Part shown: positions 47,069 through 58,169 of the stretch, piece by piece | Layout of the letters: each line of letters opens with the position of its first letter | Numbering within the stretch: the stretch's first letter is position 1 | Assembly: GCF_024508335.1 (NCBI RefSeq) | Contig: NZ_CP101988.1 | Location: 806,001-870,000 of the forward strand | Length of the DNA: 64,000 nucleotides | Source: Cellulomonas chengniuliangii | GTDB lineage: Bacteria; Actinomycetota; Actinomycetes; Actinomycetales; Cellulomonadaceae | Direction of reading: 5' to 3' | Program-made: the position numbers and the translations under genes | The notes under the pieces: generated by a model | Databases searched by the model: none | What the model saw: only the letters and a program-made list of their open reading frames with translations | Told to the model about the DNA's origin: nothing

Positions 47069-50000
47069 ATGGACCTCACCGGAATCCTGCCCGCCTTCCT
47101 CGCCGACCCCGCCGCCGCCCGAGCGCTCGAGCTGGCGCCCGCCCGAGGGCAGGTCGACGTCGTCGGACCGGCCGGCATCCGGCCGCCGCTGCTCGCGGCG
47201 CTCGCGGGCGCCCACCAGCCAGGCGTCTCCGCGCCCGCCGTGCGCCCCCGCCCGCTCGTGGTCGTCACCGCCACCGGGCGCGACGCCGACGAGCTCGCCA
47301 GCGCGCTGCGGTGCTACCTGCCGGACGACGACGTCGCCGTGCTGCCGGCCTGGGAGACGCTGCCCCACGAGCGACTGTCGCCGCGCAGCGACACCGTCGC
47401 ACGGCGTCTCGCGGTGTTCCGCCGGTTGGCGCACCCGAGCTCGGACCTGGACCTCGCCGGGCCCATCCGGGTGCTGGTCATGCCGGTCCGCGCGATGCTG
47501 CAGCCCGTCGTGGCGGGGCTCGGCGAGCTCGAGCCCGTCTCGCTGGCCGTCGGCGACCGCGTCGACCTGGCCGAGATCGCGGACCGGCTCGTCGCCGCGG
47601 CGTACTCGCGCGTGGACATGGTCGAGAAGCGCGGGGAGTTCGCGGTGCGCGGCGGCATCCTCGACGTGTTCCCGCCCACCGAGGACCACCCCCTGCGCAT
47701 CGAGTTCTGGGGCGAGGACGTCGAGGAGATCCGCTGGTTCTCCGTGGCCGACCAGCGGAGCCTCGAGGTGGCGACGCACGGCCTGTGGGCGCCTCCCTGC
47801 CGGGAGATCCTGCTGACCGACGACGTGCGGGAGCGCGCCGCCGCGCTCGTGGACGAGCTGCCCGCGGCCGCCGAGATGCTGGCCAAGCTCGCGGCCGGGG
47901 TGGCGGTCGAGGGCATGGAGTCCCTCGCGCCCGTGCTCGTGGACGAGATGGTCCCCGTGCTCGACCTGGTGCCGGACGACTCGCTGCTCGTGCTGGCCGA
48001 CCCGGAGCGGGTCCGCCGCCGGGCCCACGACCTGGCGGCCACCACCGACGAGTTCCTCGCCGCCGCCTGGACGTCGGCGGCAGCCGGCGCCGCGACGCCC
48101 CTCGACCTGTCCGCGGCCTCGTTCGCGACCTTCGCCGAGGTCCGCGCCCTCGCGGAGGTGCGCGGGCTGGGCTGGTGGACGCTCAGCCCGTTCACCCTCG
48201 ACGTCGACGGGGCCGGCGCCGCCGAGCCCGGCATGACGCCCTTCGTGGACCCCGACGCGGGGGAGACCCTGGTGCTGGCGGCCCGCGAGGTCGAGCGCTA
48301 CCGCGGCGAGGTCGCCCGGGCCGTCGCCCACCTGCGCGAGCACCAGCAGGCGGGGTGGCGCGTCGTCCTCGCGACCGAGGGCCACGGCCCGGCCCAGCGG
48401 ATGGCCGAGCAGCTCCGGGCGGCGGACGTGCCCGCCCGCCTGGTGCCGCAGATCCCCGAGGAGCCGGAGCCCGGCGTGGTGCTGGTCGTGCCCGCCCCCG
48501 CAGGCCCCGGCTTCGTCTTCGAGGACCTCGGCCTGGCTGTGCTCTCGGAGTCCGACCTCACCGGCCGGGCCGGGACCTCCACCCGCGACATGCGCAGGAT
48601 GCCGAGCCGTCGGCGCAACACCGTCGACCCGCTGCAGCTGCGACCCGGCGACTACGTGGTGCACGAGCAGCACGGCGTCGGGCGGTTCGTCGAGCTCGTG
48701 CAGCGCACCATCGGCTCCGGCGCCAGCGCCGCGACCCGCGAGTACATGGTGGTCGAGTACGCCGCGAGCAAGCGCGGGCAGCCGGGCGACCGCCTGTTCG
48801 TGCCCACCGACCAGCTCGACCAGGTCACCAAGTACGTGGGCGGCGAGTCGCCGGGCCTGAGCAAGATGGGCGGCGGCGACTGGGCGAAGACCAAGAGCCG
48901 CGCGCGCAAGGCCGTCAAGGAGATCGCCGCCGAGCTGATCCGCCTGTACGCGGCCCGGATGGCGACGTCGGGGCACGCGTTCGGGCCCGACACCCCGTGG
49001 CAGCGCGAGCTCGAGGACGCCTTCGCCTACGTCGAGACGCCCGACCAGCTCGTCACCATCGACGAGGTCAAGGCCGACATGGAGAAGCCCGTCCCGATGG
49101 ACCGGCTGGTGTGCGGCGACGTCGGCTACGGCAAGACCGAGATCGCGGTGCGCGCGGCGTTCAAGGCGGTGCAGGACGGCAAGCAGGTCGCCGTGCTGGT
49201 GCCGACCACGCTGCTGGTGCAGCAGCACCTCGACACGTTCCTCGAGCGGTACGCGCCGTTCCCCGTGACGGTCAAGGCGCTGTCCCGGTTCCAGACCGCG
49301 GCGGAGAGCAAGGCGGTCGTCGAGGGCCTCAAGGACGGGTCGGTCGACATCGTCATCGGCACGCACCGGCTGATCACCGGCGACGTGCGGTTCAAGGACC
49401 TGGGCCTGGTGATCGTCGACGAGGAGCAGCGGTTCGGCGTCGAGCACAAGGAGACGCTCAAGGCGCTGCGCACCAACGTGGACGTGCTGGCGATGAGCGC
49501 CACGCCCATCCCGCGCACGCTCGAGATGGCGGTCACCGGCATCCGGGAGATGTCCACCCTGGCGACCCCGCCGGAGGAGCGGCACCCGGTCCTGACCTTC
49601 GTCGGCCCCTACGAGGAGAAGCAGATCTCCGCGGCGATCCGTCGCGAGCTGCTCCGCGAGGGGCAGGTCTTCTACGTGCACAACAAGGTCGACTCGATCG
49701 AGCGGACCGCGGCCCGCCTCGCGGAGCTCGTGCCCGAGGCCCGCATCGCGGTGGCCCACGGCAAGATGCACGAGAACCAGCTCGAGCAGGTCATCGTCGA
49801 CTTCTGGGAGAAGAAGTTCGACGTGCTCGTCTGCACGACGATCGTCGAGACCGGCCTGGACATCTCGAACGCGAACACCCTCATCCTGGAGCGGGCGGAC
49901 CTGTTGGGCCTGTCCCAGCTGCACCAGCTCCGCGGCCGTGTGGGCCGCGGGCGCGAGCGGGCCTACGCCTACTTCCTCTACCCGCCCGAGCGCCCCCTCA

Positions 50001-50716
50001 CCGAGACCGCGCACGACCGGCTCCAGACCATCGCCGCGAACACCGACCTGGGCGCCGGGATGGCGGTGGCCATGAAGGACCTGGAGATCCGCGGGGCGGG
50101 CAACCTGCTGGGCGGCGAGCAGTCCGGCCACATCGAGGGCGTGGGCTTCGACCTGTACATCCGCATGGTCGGGGAGGCGGTCGCGAGCTACCGGGGCGAC
50201 ACCGAGGAGGAGGCCCCGGACGTCACCATCGAACTGCCGGTCGACGCGCACATCCCGCACGACTACATCGCGCACGAGCGGCTGCGCCTCGAGGCCTACC
50301 GGAAGATCGCCGCTGCCTCCGACTCGGCCGCCCTCGCCGAGGTGCGCGCCGAGCTGGTCGACCGGTACGGGCCGGTGCCCGAGGCGGTGGCGAACCTCTT
50401 CGAGGTGGCGGACTTCCGCTCCCACGCGCGCGCCGCCGGGCTCGCGGACATCACGGCCCAGGGCAAGTTCGTGCGGTTCGCCCCCGTCGACCTGCCCGAG
50501 TCGGCGCAGCTGCGGCTCAAGCGGCTCTACCCCGGCACGGTGCTCAAGCCGGCGGTCCGCACGATCCTGGTGCCGTTCCCGACGACGGCGCGGATCGGCG
50601 GCCGCCCGCTGCACGGCGACGAGGTGCTGGCCTGGGCACGCCAGCTCATCGACGCGGTGATCAGCGGGGACGTGTCGGCCGCCGCGCAGGTCGGCACCGG
50701 CGCGGCTCGGCGGTGA
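47069..50716 (+). CDS. mfd: Transcription-repair coupling factor
   Basis: Releases RNA polymerase stalled at DNA damage and recruits UvrA. The 1215-residue protein has the full Mfd order: an N-terminal UvrB-homology region (VLPAWETLPHERLSP, RGGILDVFPPTEDHP), the RNA-polymerase-interacting domain (LRPGDYVVHEQHGVGRF, near 520) and the RecG-like translocase. Walker A is GDVGYGKTE near 683, followed by DEEQRFG and GRVGRGRERAYAYF. The C-terminal TRCF domain is also present. The ATG at 47069 has GAAGGGA upstream; the longer upstream frame is not protein-like. It resumes the conserved backbone after the polysaccharide island. Confidence 0.97.
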   Translation: MDLTGILPAFLADPAAARALELAPARGQVDVVGPAGIRPPLLAALAGAHQPGVSAPAVRPRPLVVVTATGRDADELASALRCYLPDDDVAVLPAWETLPHERLSPRSDTVARRLAVFRRLAHPSSDLDLAGPIRVLVMPVRAMLQPVVAGLGELEPVSLAVGDRVDLAEIADRLVAAAYSRVDMVEKRGEFAVRGGILDVFPPTEDHPLRIEFWGEDVEEIRWFSVADQRSLEVATHGLWAPPCREILLTDDVRERAAALVDELPAAAEMLAKLAAGVAVEGMESLAPVLVDEMVPVLDLVPDDSLLVLADPERVRRRAHDLAATTDEFLAAAWTSAAAGAATPLDLSAASFATFAEVRALAEVRGLGWWTLSPFTLDVDGAGAAEPGMTPFVDPDAGETLVLAAREVERYRGEVARAVAHLREHQQAGWRVVLATEGHGPAQRMAEQLRAADVPARLVPQIPEEPEPGVVLVVPAPAGPGFVFEDLGLAVLSESDLTGRAGTSTRDMRRMPSRRRNTVDPLQLRPGDYVVHEQHGVGRFVELVQRTIGSGASAATREYMVVEYAASKRGQPGDRLFVPTDQLDQVTKYVGGESPGLSKMGGGDWAKTKSRARKAVKEIAAELIRLYAARMATSGHAFGPDTPWQRELEDAFAYVETPDQLVTIDEVKADMEKPVPMDRLVCGDVGYGKTEIAVRAAFKAVQDGKQVAVLVPTTLLVQQHLDTFLERYAPFPVTVKALSRFQTAAESKAVVEGLKDGSVDIVIGTHRLITGDVRFKDLGLVIVDEEQRFGVEHKETLKALRTNVDVLAMSATPIPRTLEMAVTGIREMSTLATPPEERHPVLTFVGPYEEKQISAAIRRELLREGQVFYVHNKVDSIERTAARLAELVPEARIAVAHGKMHENQLEQVIVDFWEKKFDVLVCTTIVETGLDISNANTLILERADLLGLSQLHQLRGRVGRGRERAYAYFLYPPERPLTETAHDRLQTIAANTDLGAGMAVAMKDLEIRGAGNLLGGEQSGHIEGVGFDLYIRMVGEAVASYRGDTEEEAPDVTIELPVDAHIPHDYIAHERLRLEAYRKIAAASDSAALAEVRAELVDRYGPVPEAVANLFEVADFRSHARAAGLADITAQGKFVRFAPVDLPESAQLRLKRLYPGTVLKPAVRTILVPFPTTARIGGRPLHGDEVLAWARQLIDAVISGDVSAAAQVGTGAARR

Positions 50717-50744
50717 GGTGGCTGGGCGTCGGATCGGCAGCGCC

Positions 50745-50750
50745 TACGAT
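50745..50750 (+). promoter_or_regulatory. Possible -10 box of the lipoprotein gene
   Basis: TACGAT at 50745-50750 fits the actinobacterial -10 pattern and is about 40 nt from the GTG. No good -35 is present at the usual distance, so the call is tentative. Confidence 0.4.
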
Positions 50751-50789
50751 GGGCCGGTCTGGAATGCGACGACGCAGGAGGTCTCCACA

Positions 50790-51344
50790 GTGACGGCGAA
50801 CATTTCCCGGTCGGCCCGGCCGCGTCGGGCGGCGGTGGCGGCGTCAGCGCTCGCCGTCGCCAGCCTGCTGGGCGCGTGCAGCGGCCAACCCGGAGCCGCG
50901 GCCGTCGTCGACGGCGAGGAGATCTCCGCGGCCGAGCTCCAAGACGCGGTCGCCGAGGTGGGCCCGTTCCTGCAGGGCGCGACCCCGATCACGGTGCTCA
51001 CGGTGCTCGTGCAGACCCCGGCGGTGGACCGGGTCGCCGCCGAGAACGGCGTGGCGGCCTCCGACGCGGACGCCGACGCGCTGCTGTCAGACATCGCGGC
51101 GCAGGCGGGGATGACCGACCTGTCCTTCGGGGACGGCGCCCGGGCTGTCGCCCGGTACTCGCTGGAGATCAACGCGCTCCAGTCGCTGCCGAACGCCGGT
51201 GACGTGCTCGCCCAGCTCACCGAGGAGGTGGCCTCCTCCGACGTCGAGGTCAGCCCTCGGTACGCCGACGTGACGGCCGACAACCAGCTGGTGGCGCCCG
51301 CTCGTGACTGGCTCGTCCTGTCCCAGGACTCCGCGGGCGGATGA
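50790..51344 (+). CDS. Lipoprotein with SurA-N-like domain
   Basis: A 184-residue predicted lipoprotein. The basic start (SRSARPRRAA) and hydrophobic segment lead to the lipobox SLLGAC, with Cys at about residue 30. AAVVDGEEISAAELQDAVAEVG resembles the N-terminal domain of SurA/parvulin-like chaperones, but no peptidyl-prolyl isomerase domain follows. It could help fold exported proteins. The GTG has GGAGG upstream, and the stop overlaps the mazG ATG (ATGA). In mycobacteria a lipoprotein gene also lies in this neighbourhood. Confidence 0.8.
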   Translation: MTANISRSARPRRAAVAASALAVASLLGACSGQPGAAAVVDGEEISAAELQDAVAEVGPFLQGATPITVLTVLVQTPAVDRVAAENGVAASDADADALLSDIAAQAGMTDLSFGDGARAVARYSLEINALQSLPNAGDVLAQLTEEVASSDVEVSPRYADVTADNQLVAPARDWLVLSQDSAGG

Positions 51345-52036
51345 GCCAGGCCTCGGCGGGTCCTGACGCGGGCGGGCCGGGCGACGAGCCCGGCTCCGGC
51401 CTGCGCGCGCTCGTCGAGGTGATGGACCGGCTGCGCTCGCCGGACGGCTGCCCGTGGGACGCGGAGCAGACGCACCGCTCGCTCGTGCCCTACGTGCTCG
51501 AGGAGGCCCACGAGGTCGCCGAGGCGATCGAGCAGGGGGATCGCGCGGGCATGCGCGAGGAGCTCGGCGACCTGCTGCTGCAGGTCGTCTTCCACGCGCG
51601 CATCGCCGAGGAGGACCCGGACGACCCCTTCGACGTCGACGACGTCGCGCGTGGCATCACCGCCAAACTGGTCCGGCGGCACCCGCACGTCTTCGCCGAC
51701 GCGTCTGGGGCCGGCTCCCTCGAGGACCTGCACGTCCAGTGGGATCGGATCAAGGCCGAGGAGAAGCGCAGGGCCTCGGTGCTGGACGGCATCCCGGCGA
51801 CCCTGGGCGCGGTGGCCCGCGCGCAGAAGGTCGTGGGCCGCGCCCGGCGCTCGGGCCACGACGACCTGGTCTCGGTGGACGCGCGTGCCCGGGCGGAGAG
51901 CCTGGGCGAGCGGCTGCTGGACCTCGTGGCCGAGGCGCAGGCCGCGGGCGTCGACGCGGAGCAGGAGCTGCGCGCGGCGACCCGGGAGCTGGAGTCGCGG
52001 GTTCGTGGCGCCGAGGCGCGACGCCCGCAGACGTGA
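51341..52036 (+). CDS. mazG: MazG family nucleoside triphosphate pyrophosphohydrolase
   Basis: Hydrolyses non-canonical or excess NTPs to NMP and pyrophosphate as a house-cleaning enzyme. The 231-residue protein has one clear MazG domain. LRSPDGCPWDAEQTHRSL contains the signature, then EEAHEVAEAIEQGD and EELGDLLLQVVFHARI hold the Mg-binding Glu/Asp residues (EExxE, then ExxD). HPHVFAD and WDRIKAEEK follow. A longer variable C-terminal half lacks a second intact motif set, unlike the two-domain E. coli enzyme. It is coupled to the lipoprotein gene by ATGA. Confidence 0.94.
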   Translation: MSQASAGPDAGGPGDEPGSGLRALVEVMDRLRSPDGCPWDAEQTHRSLVPYVLEEAHEVAEAIEQGDRAGMREELGDLLLQVVFHARIAEEDPDDPFDVDDVARGITAKLVRRHPHVFADASGAGSLEDLHVQWDRIKAEEKRRASVLDGIPATLGAVARAQKVVGRARRSGHDDLVSVDARARAESLGERLLDLVAEAQAAGVDAEQELRAATRELESRVRGAEARRPQT

Positions 52037-52128
52037 GCAGGAACGTCTCGATACGCGGACGCTTGGGAGCGGGGATCAGGCCCAAGGTCCGTGGTCGGGG
52101 AGCGTGCGCCTCACGAGAATGTGTAGCT

Positions 52129-52144
52129 GTTGCCTGATGGCAAC
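52129..52144 (+). promoter_or_regulatory. Small hairpin upstream of pntA
   Basis: GTTGCC-TGAT-GGCAAC is a perfect 6-bp stem located 25 nt before the pntA start. A TTG within it opens an in-frame extension of 13 codons that I do not accept as coding. It may influence translation initiation or mark an operator. Confidence 0.35.
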
Positions 52145-52168
52145 CCACTGGACGAGACGAAGGGCCAG

Positions 52169-53728
52169 ATGATGAGGATCGGCGTCCCGCGCGAGCAGCG
52201 CCCGGGCGAGCGGCTTGTCGCCGCGACTCCCAAGACCGTGGCCCAGCTGGTCAAGCTGGGCTACGACGTCGTGGTCGAGTCGGGGGCCGGAGCCGCGGCG
52301 AACTTCCCTGACACCGCGTACGAGGAGGCGGGCGCCAGCATCGGCGCCTTCGCCGACGTGTGGTCCAGCGACGTCGTCACCGCCGTCGAAGCCCCCGGCG
52401 AGGCGCAGCTCGAGGCGCTGCGGCCCGGCGCCACGGTGGTGTCGATGATGGCCCCGGCCACGCACCCCGAGCTGCTGGCTGCGATGGCCGCGCGCGAGGT
52501 GAACGCGTTGGCGCTCGACGCCGTGCCGCGCATCTCCCGCGCGCAGGCCCTCGACGTGCTCTCAACGCTGTCCAACGTCGCCGGGTACCGGGCCGTCATC
52601 GAGGCCGCCGAGGAGTACGGCGGCATGTTCTCCGGCCAGGTCACGGCCGCCGGCAAGACGCCGCCCGCGCATGTCTTCGTGATCGGCGCGGGGGTCGCGG
52701 GGCTCGCGGCGATCGGCGCCGCCGGCAGCCTCGGCGCCCAGGTGCGCGCGTTCGACGTGCGGCCCGAGGTCGGCGAGCAGATCGAGTCGATGGGCGCGCA
52801 GTTCGTCCAGGCGCAGACCGCGCAGCAGGAGGTCAGCTCCGACGGCTACGCGAGCGCGCTGACCGCCGAGCAGGAGGAGTTCACGGCGCGCATGTACGCC
52901 GAGGAGACCCGCAAGGCGGACATCGTCATCACCACGGCGCTGGTGCGCGGCCAGGCTCCGACGACCATCACCGCCGAGATGGTCGCCGCGATGCGGCCCG
53001 GCTCGGTCATCGTGGACCTCGCGGCCTCGGGCGGCGGCAACTGCGAGCTCACCGTCCCCGGCGAGCGCGTGGTCACCGAGAACGGCGTCGTCATCCTGGG
53101 CTACACCGACCTCACGAGCCGGATGCCGCAGCACACCTCGCAGTTGTTCGGCACCAACATCGTGCACCTCATGGCGCTGCTCACCCCGGAGAAGGACGGC
53201 ACGCTCGTCCTCGACCTGGAGGACGTGGTCCAGCGCGGCATGACCGTCGTCGGGTCGGGGGAGGTCCTCTGGCCGCCGCCGCCCGTCCAGGTCTCCGCCG
53301 CGCCCGCGCCGTCGGCCCAGCCCGCCGCACCCGCCCCCGCCGCGGTCGACCCCGCCGAGGCCGCCCGGGCCGCGCAGGCGCGCGGCCAGCGGCGTATGGC
53401 GATGGCCGGCCTCGGCGCCGTGCTGCTCGCGCTCGCGCTGATGTTCGTCCCCGCGGCGTTCCTCGGGCACTTCACGGTGTTCGTCCTCGCGGTGATCATC
53501 GGCTACTACGTCATCTCGAACGTGAGCCACTCGTTGCACACGCCGCTGATGGCCCAGACCAACGCGATCTCGGGGATCATCCTCGTCGGGGCGCTGCTGC
53601 AGATCGGCTCGGAGAGCTGGATCGTCTCGACGCTGGCGTTCGTCGCCGCGACCGTGGCCAGCATCAACATCTTCGGTGGGTTCCTGGTCGCGTACCGCAT
53701 GATCGGGATGTTCAGGAAGGACGCCTGA
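52169..53728 (+). CDS. pntA: NAD(P) transhydrogenase alpha subunit
   Basis: Couples hydride transfer between NADH and NADP to the proton gradient. The 519-residue protein holds the NAD-binding domain ([41 protein letters not shown], then [13 protein letters not shown]). A Pro/Ala-rich linker follows, with three or four C-terminal membrane helices from about 410. This is the single-chain alpha form. Two adjacent ATGs (52169, 52172) follow GAAGGG; spacing cannot separate them strongly. The stop overlaps pntB by one base of its ATG. The pntAB pair interrupts the mazG-eno order seen in mycobacteria. Confidence 0.95.
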   Translation: MMRIGVPREQRPGERLVAATPKTVAQLVKLGYDVVVESGAGAAANFPDTAYEEAGASIGAFADVWSSDVVTAVEAPGEAQLEALRPGATVVSMMAPATHPELLAAMAAREVNALALDAVPRISRAQALDVLSTLSNVAGYRAVIEAAEEYGGMFSGQVTAAGKTPPAHVFVIGAGVAGLAAIGAAGSLGAQVRAFDVRPEVGEQIESMGAQFVQAQTAQQEVSSDGYASALTAEQEEFTARMYAEETRKADIVITTALVRGQAPTTITAEMVAAMRPGSVIVDLAASGGGNCELTVPGERVVTENGVVILGYTDLTSRMPQHTSQLFGTNIVHLMALLTPEKDGTLVLDLEDVVQRGMTVVGSGEVLWPPPPVQVSAAPAPSAQPAAPAPAAVDPAEAARAAQARGQRRMAMAGLGAVLLALALMFVPAAFLGHFTVFVLAVIIGYYVISNVSHSLHTPLMAQTNAISGIILVGALLQIGSESWIVSTLAFVAATVASINIFGGFLVAYRMIGMFRKDA

Positions 53729-55110
53729 TGCTGACGTCGCTCGCCCAGGCCGTGTACCTCGTCGCGGCCGTCCTGTTCGTGCTGTCCCTCGCGGGACTCT
53801 CCAAGCCCGAGTCCGCACGGCGCGGCAACGTGCTCGGCATGGTCGGCATGGGCCTGGCCCTGATGGCCACCGTCCTGCTCGCCGCGCAGAGCTCGGAGCG
53901 CCCGGTCTTCGTGACCCTCATGCTCATCGCGCTGGTGTTCCTCATCGGGGCCACCGTCGGGACGTGGCAGGCCCGCAAGGTCGAGATGACGCAGATGCCC
54001 GAGATGATCGCGATGCTGCACAGCTTCGTGGGCCTCGCGGCGGTGCTCGTCGGCTTCAACTCCTACCTGACGGAGACCCCCGACACGGTGCACCTCGTCG
54101 AGGTCTTCCTCGGGGTGTTCATCGGCGCGGTGACCTTCACCGGGTCGATCGTGGCCTACCTCAAGCTCGCCGCGAAGATCTCCTCGGCGCCGATGATGAT
54201 CCCGGGCCGCAACTGGCTCAACCTGGGCGCGGTGGTCGCCTCGCTGGGGCTGATGGGCTGGTTCATCGCGGACGCCTCGCTGGCGCCGCTGGTCGCGATG
54301 ACGGTGATCGCGCTGCTCGTCGGGTGGCACCTGGTCGCGTCCATCGGCGGCGGGGACATGCCCGTGGTGGTCTCGATGCTCAACTCGTACTCCGGGTGGG
54401 CGGCCGCCGCGGCCGGCTTCATGCTGAGCAACGACCTGCTCATCGTGGTGGGCGCCCTCGTCGGCTCCTCCGGCGCGATCCTCAGCTGGATCATGTGCAA
54501 GGCGATGAACCGCTCGTTCGTCTCGGTGATCCTCGGCGGGTTCGGGGCCGAGGGCGGCACGGTCGTGGCCTCCGACACGGACTACGGCGAGCACCGCGAG
54601 GTCAGCGCCGCCGAGGTCGCGGAGATGCTCAAGAACGCCCGCTCGGTCATCGTGACCCCCGGCTACGGCATGGCGGTGGCCAAGGCGCAGTACCCCGTTG
54701 CGGACCTGGTCCAGCGGCTGCGCGGCCAGGGCGTCAACGTCCGCTTCGGCGTGCACCCGGTCGCGGGGCGCCTGCCCGGCCACATGAACGTGCTGCTGGC
54801 CGAGGCCAAGGTGCCGTACGACATCGTGCTCGAGATGGACGAGATCAACGACGACTTCGCGGACACCGACGTCGTGCTGGTGATCGGCGCGAACGACACC
54901 GTGAACCCCGCGGCGCTGGAGGACCCGGGCTCGCCCATCGCGGGCATGCCGGTGCTCGAGGTGTGGGGCTCGCGCCAGGTCATCGTGTTCAAGCGGTCGA
55001 TGGCCACCGGCTATGCGGGCGTGCAGAACCCGCTGTTCTTCCGGGACAACACCGCGATGCTCTTCGGTGACGCGAAGTCCCAGGTGGAGAACATCATCCA
55101 GGCGTTCTGA
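53728..55110 (+). CDS. pntB: NAD(P) transhydrogenase beta subunit
   Basis: The membrane and NADP-binding partner of PntA. The 460-residue protein has eight or nine membrane segments in its first 270 residues, including the conserved [23 protein letters not shown] region. It ends in the NADP-binding domain: [40 protein letters not shown], and [11 protein letters not shown] with [12 protein letters not shown]. The ATG at 53728 uses the last base of the pntA stop and has AGGAAGG before it, a tightly coupled pair. Confidence 0.97.
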   Translation: MLTSLAQAVYLVAAVLFVLSLAGLSKPESARRGNVLGMVGMGLALMATVLLAAQSSERPVFVTLMLIALVFLIGATVGTWQARKVEMTQMPEMIAMLHSFVGLAAVLVGFNSYLTETPDTVHLVEVFLGVFIGAVTFTGSIVAYLKLAAKISSAPMMIPGRNWLNLGAVVASLGLMGWFIADASLAPLVAMTVIALLVGWHLVASIGGGDMPVVVSMLNSYSGWAAAAAGFMLSNDLLIVVGALVGSSGAILSWIMCKAMNRSFVSVILGGFGAEGGTVVASDTDYGEHREVSAAEVAEMLKNARSVIVTPGYGMAVAKAQYPVADLVQRLRGQGVNVRFGVHPVAGRLPGHMNVLLAEAKVPYDIVLEMDEINDDFADTDVVLVIGANDTVNPAALEDPGSPIAGMPVLEVWGSRQVIVFKRSMATGYAGVQNPLFFRDNTAMLFGDAKSQVENIIQAF

Positions 55111-55138
55111 GCCGCCGTCGCCGACGTCAGCCGCCCGG

Positions 55139-55188
55139 CAGGCGCCCGACCCGCTCCGGGGAGACCCTGGAGGCAGGGCGGGCGCCTG
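55139..55188 (+). terminator. pntAB terminator hairpin
   Basis: CAGGCGCCCG (55139-55148) and CGGGCGCCTG (55179-55188) form a perfect 10-bp stem with a 30-nt structured loop, beginning 29 nt after the pntB stop and well before eno. Confidence 0.65.
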
Positions 55189-55309
55189 TCGCGTCTGGCG
55201 GGCGGCGACCGGCCTGGTGGGCGGGTCGACCGGGTTTGGGCGGCTAGTCCACCGGCGCCGTTGTCCAGGAGCCGAAGGTCCCGCCGCGCCCCGTGGCCCA
55301 CGCCACTAG

Positions 55310-56632
<1,323 letters not shown>

Positions 56633-56656
56633 CCAGGGCGTAGCCCTCGTCGCTCT

Positions 56657-56691
56657 CGGAGGCCGGTGACCGTCATGGTCGCCGGCCTCCG
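56657..56691 (+). terminator. eno terminator hairpin
   Basis: CGGAGGCCGG (56657-56666) and CCGGCCTCCG (56682-56691) form a perfect 10-bp stem, extended by ACC/GGT inside the loop. It begins 25 nt after the eno stop. Confidence 0.75.
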
Positions 56692-56783
56692 GTGCGTCCG
56701 GCCCCCTGCGGAGGGCTGGTGAAGGTCTTGATCGCATCGCGACGCGGCCCGCCCTCCTGCGCGCCGATCTGCGGTCCGCGGGG

Positions 56784-56789
56784 CACAAT
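56784..56789 (+). promoter_or_regulatory. -10 box placing the ftsB-like start codon at the RNA 5' end
   Basis: CACAAT at 56784-56789 is six bases from the GTG at 56796, and no Shine-Dalgarno is present. This predicts a leaderless transcript. No convincing -35 was seen. Confidence 0.4.
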
Positions 56790-56795
56790 CGTCGC

Positions 56796-57461
56796 GTGCC
56801 CTCCGCCCGACGCCCTCCCTCCCCGCGCCAAGGCGCGGGCGGGTCGCGCCAGGGGAGCGGTGGGCCGCGCACCGGGAGCACGCCGCGGGTGAGCACGGGC
56901 CGCGGCAAGTCCCCGCGGTCCTCGGCCCCGCGCCCGTCGGCCACCCGGCCGGCGTCCGCGCGCCCGGCGGCCCGCGCCTCCGGGACGACGCCGCCGCGGG
57001 GCGTGCCCCGTGCCGAGGCGGTCCAGACGCCCGTCCCACGGCTGTTCACCGTGCGGGTCATGGTGCTCGGGGTCGTCACCATGATCGCGTTCGTGCTGGT
57101 CTTCCCCACGCTGCGCAGCTACCTGGCGCAGCGGGTCGAGCTCGAGCAGCTCACCGCCCAGGCGGAGGCGGCGCGGCTGCGCAACGACGAGCTCGTGGCG
57201 GCGGTCGACAGGTGGAGCGACGACGCGTACGTCGTGGCCCAGGCACGTGCCCGGCTGGGCTACGTGCTGCCCGGGGAGACCGCCTACCGGGTGGCCGATC
57301 CCGAGAGCGCCCCCGCCTCGACGGCCACCCCTCCGAGTGGCGGCGCCGCCGGGGGCGAGCAGCAGGACGCGCCGCTGCCCTGGTACGCGACGGTGTGGGA
57401 GTCGGTGCGCGCGGCGGGCGTGGCCGACCTCGGCCCCGCAGTGGACGACCCGGCGCCCTGA
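56796..57461 (+). CDS. FtsB/DivIC-family septum formation protein
   Basis: A 221-residue bitopic membrane protein. An unusually long disordered N-terminus (about 1-80) rich in Arg, Ser, Pro and Ala precedes one membrane helix (about 86-106). A coiled coil (LAQRVELEQLTAQAEAARLRNDELVAAVDRW) and the conserved ARARLGYVLPGETAYRV follow. This order is that of FtsB/DivIC proteins of the division machinery. The gene sits between eno and DUF501 as in mycobacteria. The GTG start lacks a ribosome site and is six bases from a CACAAT, consistent with leaderless expression. Confidence 0.88.
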   Translation: MPSARRPPSPRQGAGGSRQGSGGPRTGSTPRVSTGRGKSPRSSAPRPSATRPASARPAARASGTTPPRGVPRAEAVQTPVPRLFTVRVMVLGVVTMIAFVLVFPTLRSYLAQRVELEQLTAQAEAARLRNDELVAAVDRWSDDAYVVAQARARLGYVLPGETAYRVADPESAPASTATPPSGGAAGGEQQDAPLPWYATVWESVRAAGVADLGPAVDDPAP

Positions 57462-57607
57462 CAGCCGCGCGCCGCCGGGGCGCGCCGACGCGGCCGCGCT
57501 GACGGCGTGGCCATCTGGCTGCGGGAGAATGGCCCGGGCCTGGCCGTGCGCCGGGCGAAGGACCACCGTCCCGCGGACCCGCGGGCACTCTCTGGAACGG
57601 ACGTGCA

Positions 57608-58126
57608 GTGAGCGAGATCCCCCTGGCGAGGACCGATGACCCCGTCGTGACCGACGGCGACCTGGAGGTGCTCCGCGAGCAGCTCGGCAGGCCCCCGCGC
57701 GGGGTTGTCGCGGTCGCGGCGCGCTGCGTGTGCGGCCGGCCCCTGGTGGTGCGGACGGCGCCTCGCCTGGACGACGGCACCCCGTTCCCGACGACGTTCT
57801 ACCTGACATGCCCGCCCGCGGTGGCGGCGGTCAGCACGCTCGAGGCCAGCGGCCTGATGAAGGAGCTCACGGCGCGCCTGCGGGAGGACGAGGAGCTCGC
57901 GGCCGCGTACCAGCGGGCCCATGTGGCGTACCTCGCACAGCGTGAGGAGCTGGCGCACGTGGAGGAGATCGCGGGGATCTCCGCCGGTGGTATGCCCACC
58001 CGGGTGAAGTGCCTGCATGTGCTGGTCGGGCACGCCTTGGCCTCTGGCCCCGGGGTCAACCCGGTGGGCGACGAGACGCTGGGGCTGCTGCGCGACGTGT
58101 GGCGCCCGGACCGCTGCAGCTGCTGA
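57608..58126 (+). CDS. DUF501 family protein
   Basis: A 172-residue soluble protein of the DUF501 family, which is almost always found beside ppx/gppA in Actinobacteria. The segment LREQLGRPPRGVVAVAARCVCGRPLVVRT, the TFYLTCPP motif and PTRVKCLHVLVGHALASGPGVNPVGDE are its conserved parts. Several conserved Cys and His residues (CVCG, TCPP, VKCLH) could bind metal. The function is unknown. The GTG start at 57608 is upstream of the expected conserved region. The ppx/gppA gene follows after about 40 bp, likely cotranscribed. Confidence 0.9.
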   Translation: MSEIPLARTDDPVVTDGDLEVLREQLGRPPRGVVAVAARCVCGRPLVVRTAPRLDDGTPFPTTFYLTCPPAVAAVSTLEASGLMKELTARLREDEELAAAYQRAHVAYLAQREELAHVEEIAGISAGGMPTRVKCLHVLVGHALASGPGVNPVGDETLGLLRDVWRPDRCSC

Positions 58127-58169
58127 CCGAGGGCGGGGGCGACGGCGTGGTGGTGGAAGGATGAGCGCC

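Noticed and set aside
46940-50614. 1224-codon open frame antisense to mfd
   Set aside because: Long antisense frames are expected at this GC content; composition is low-complexity Arg/Gly/His/Leu and no family is recognised.
52130-52168. TTG start adding 13 codons before pntA
   Set aside because: The codons lie on a hairpin, the frame has no protein-like residues, and two ATGs with a good ribosome site follow.
57533-57590. GC palindromes (GGCCCGGGCC and CCGCGG-AC-CCGCGG) between the ftsB-like gene and DUF501
   Set aside because: Short GC palindromes are frequent by chance here and are neither well placed nor long enough to call.
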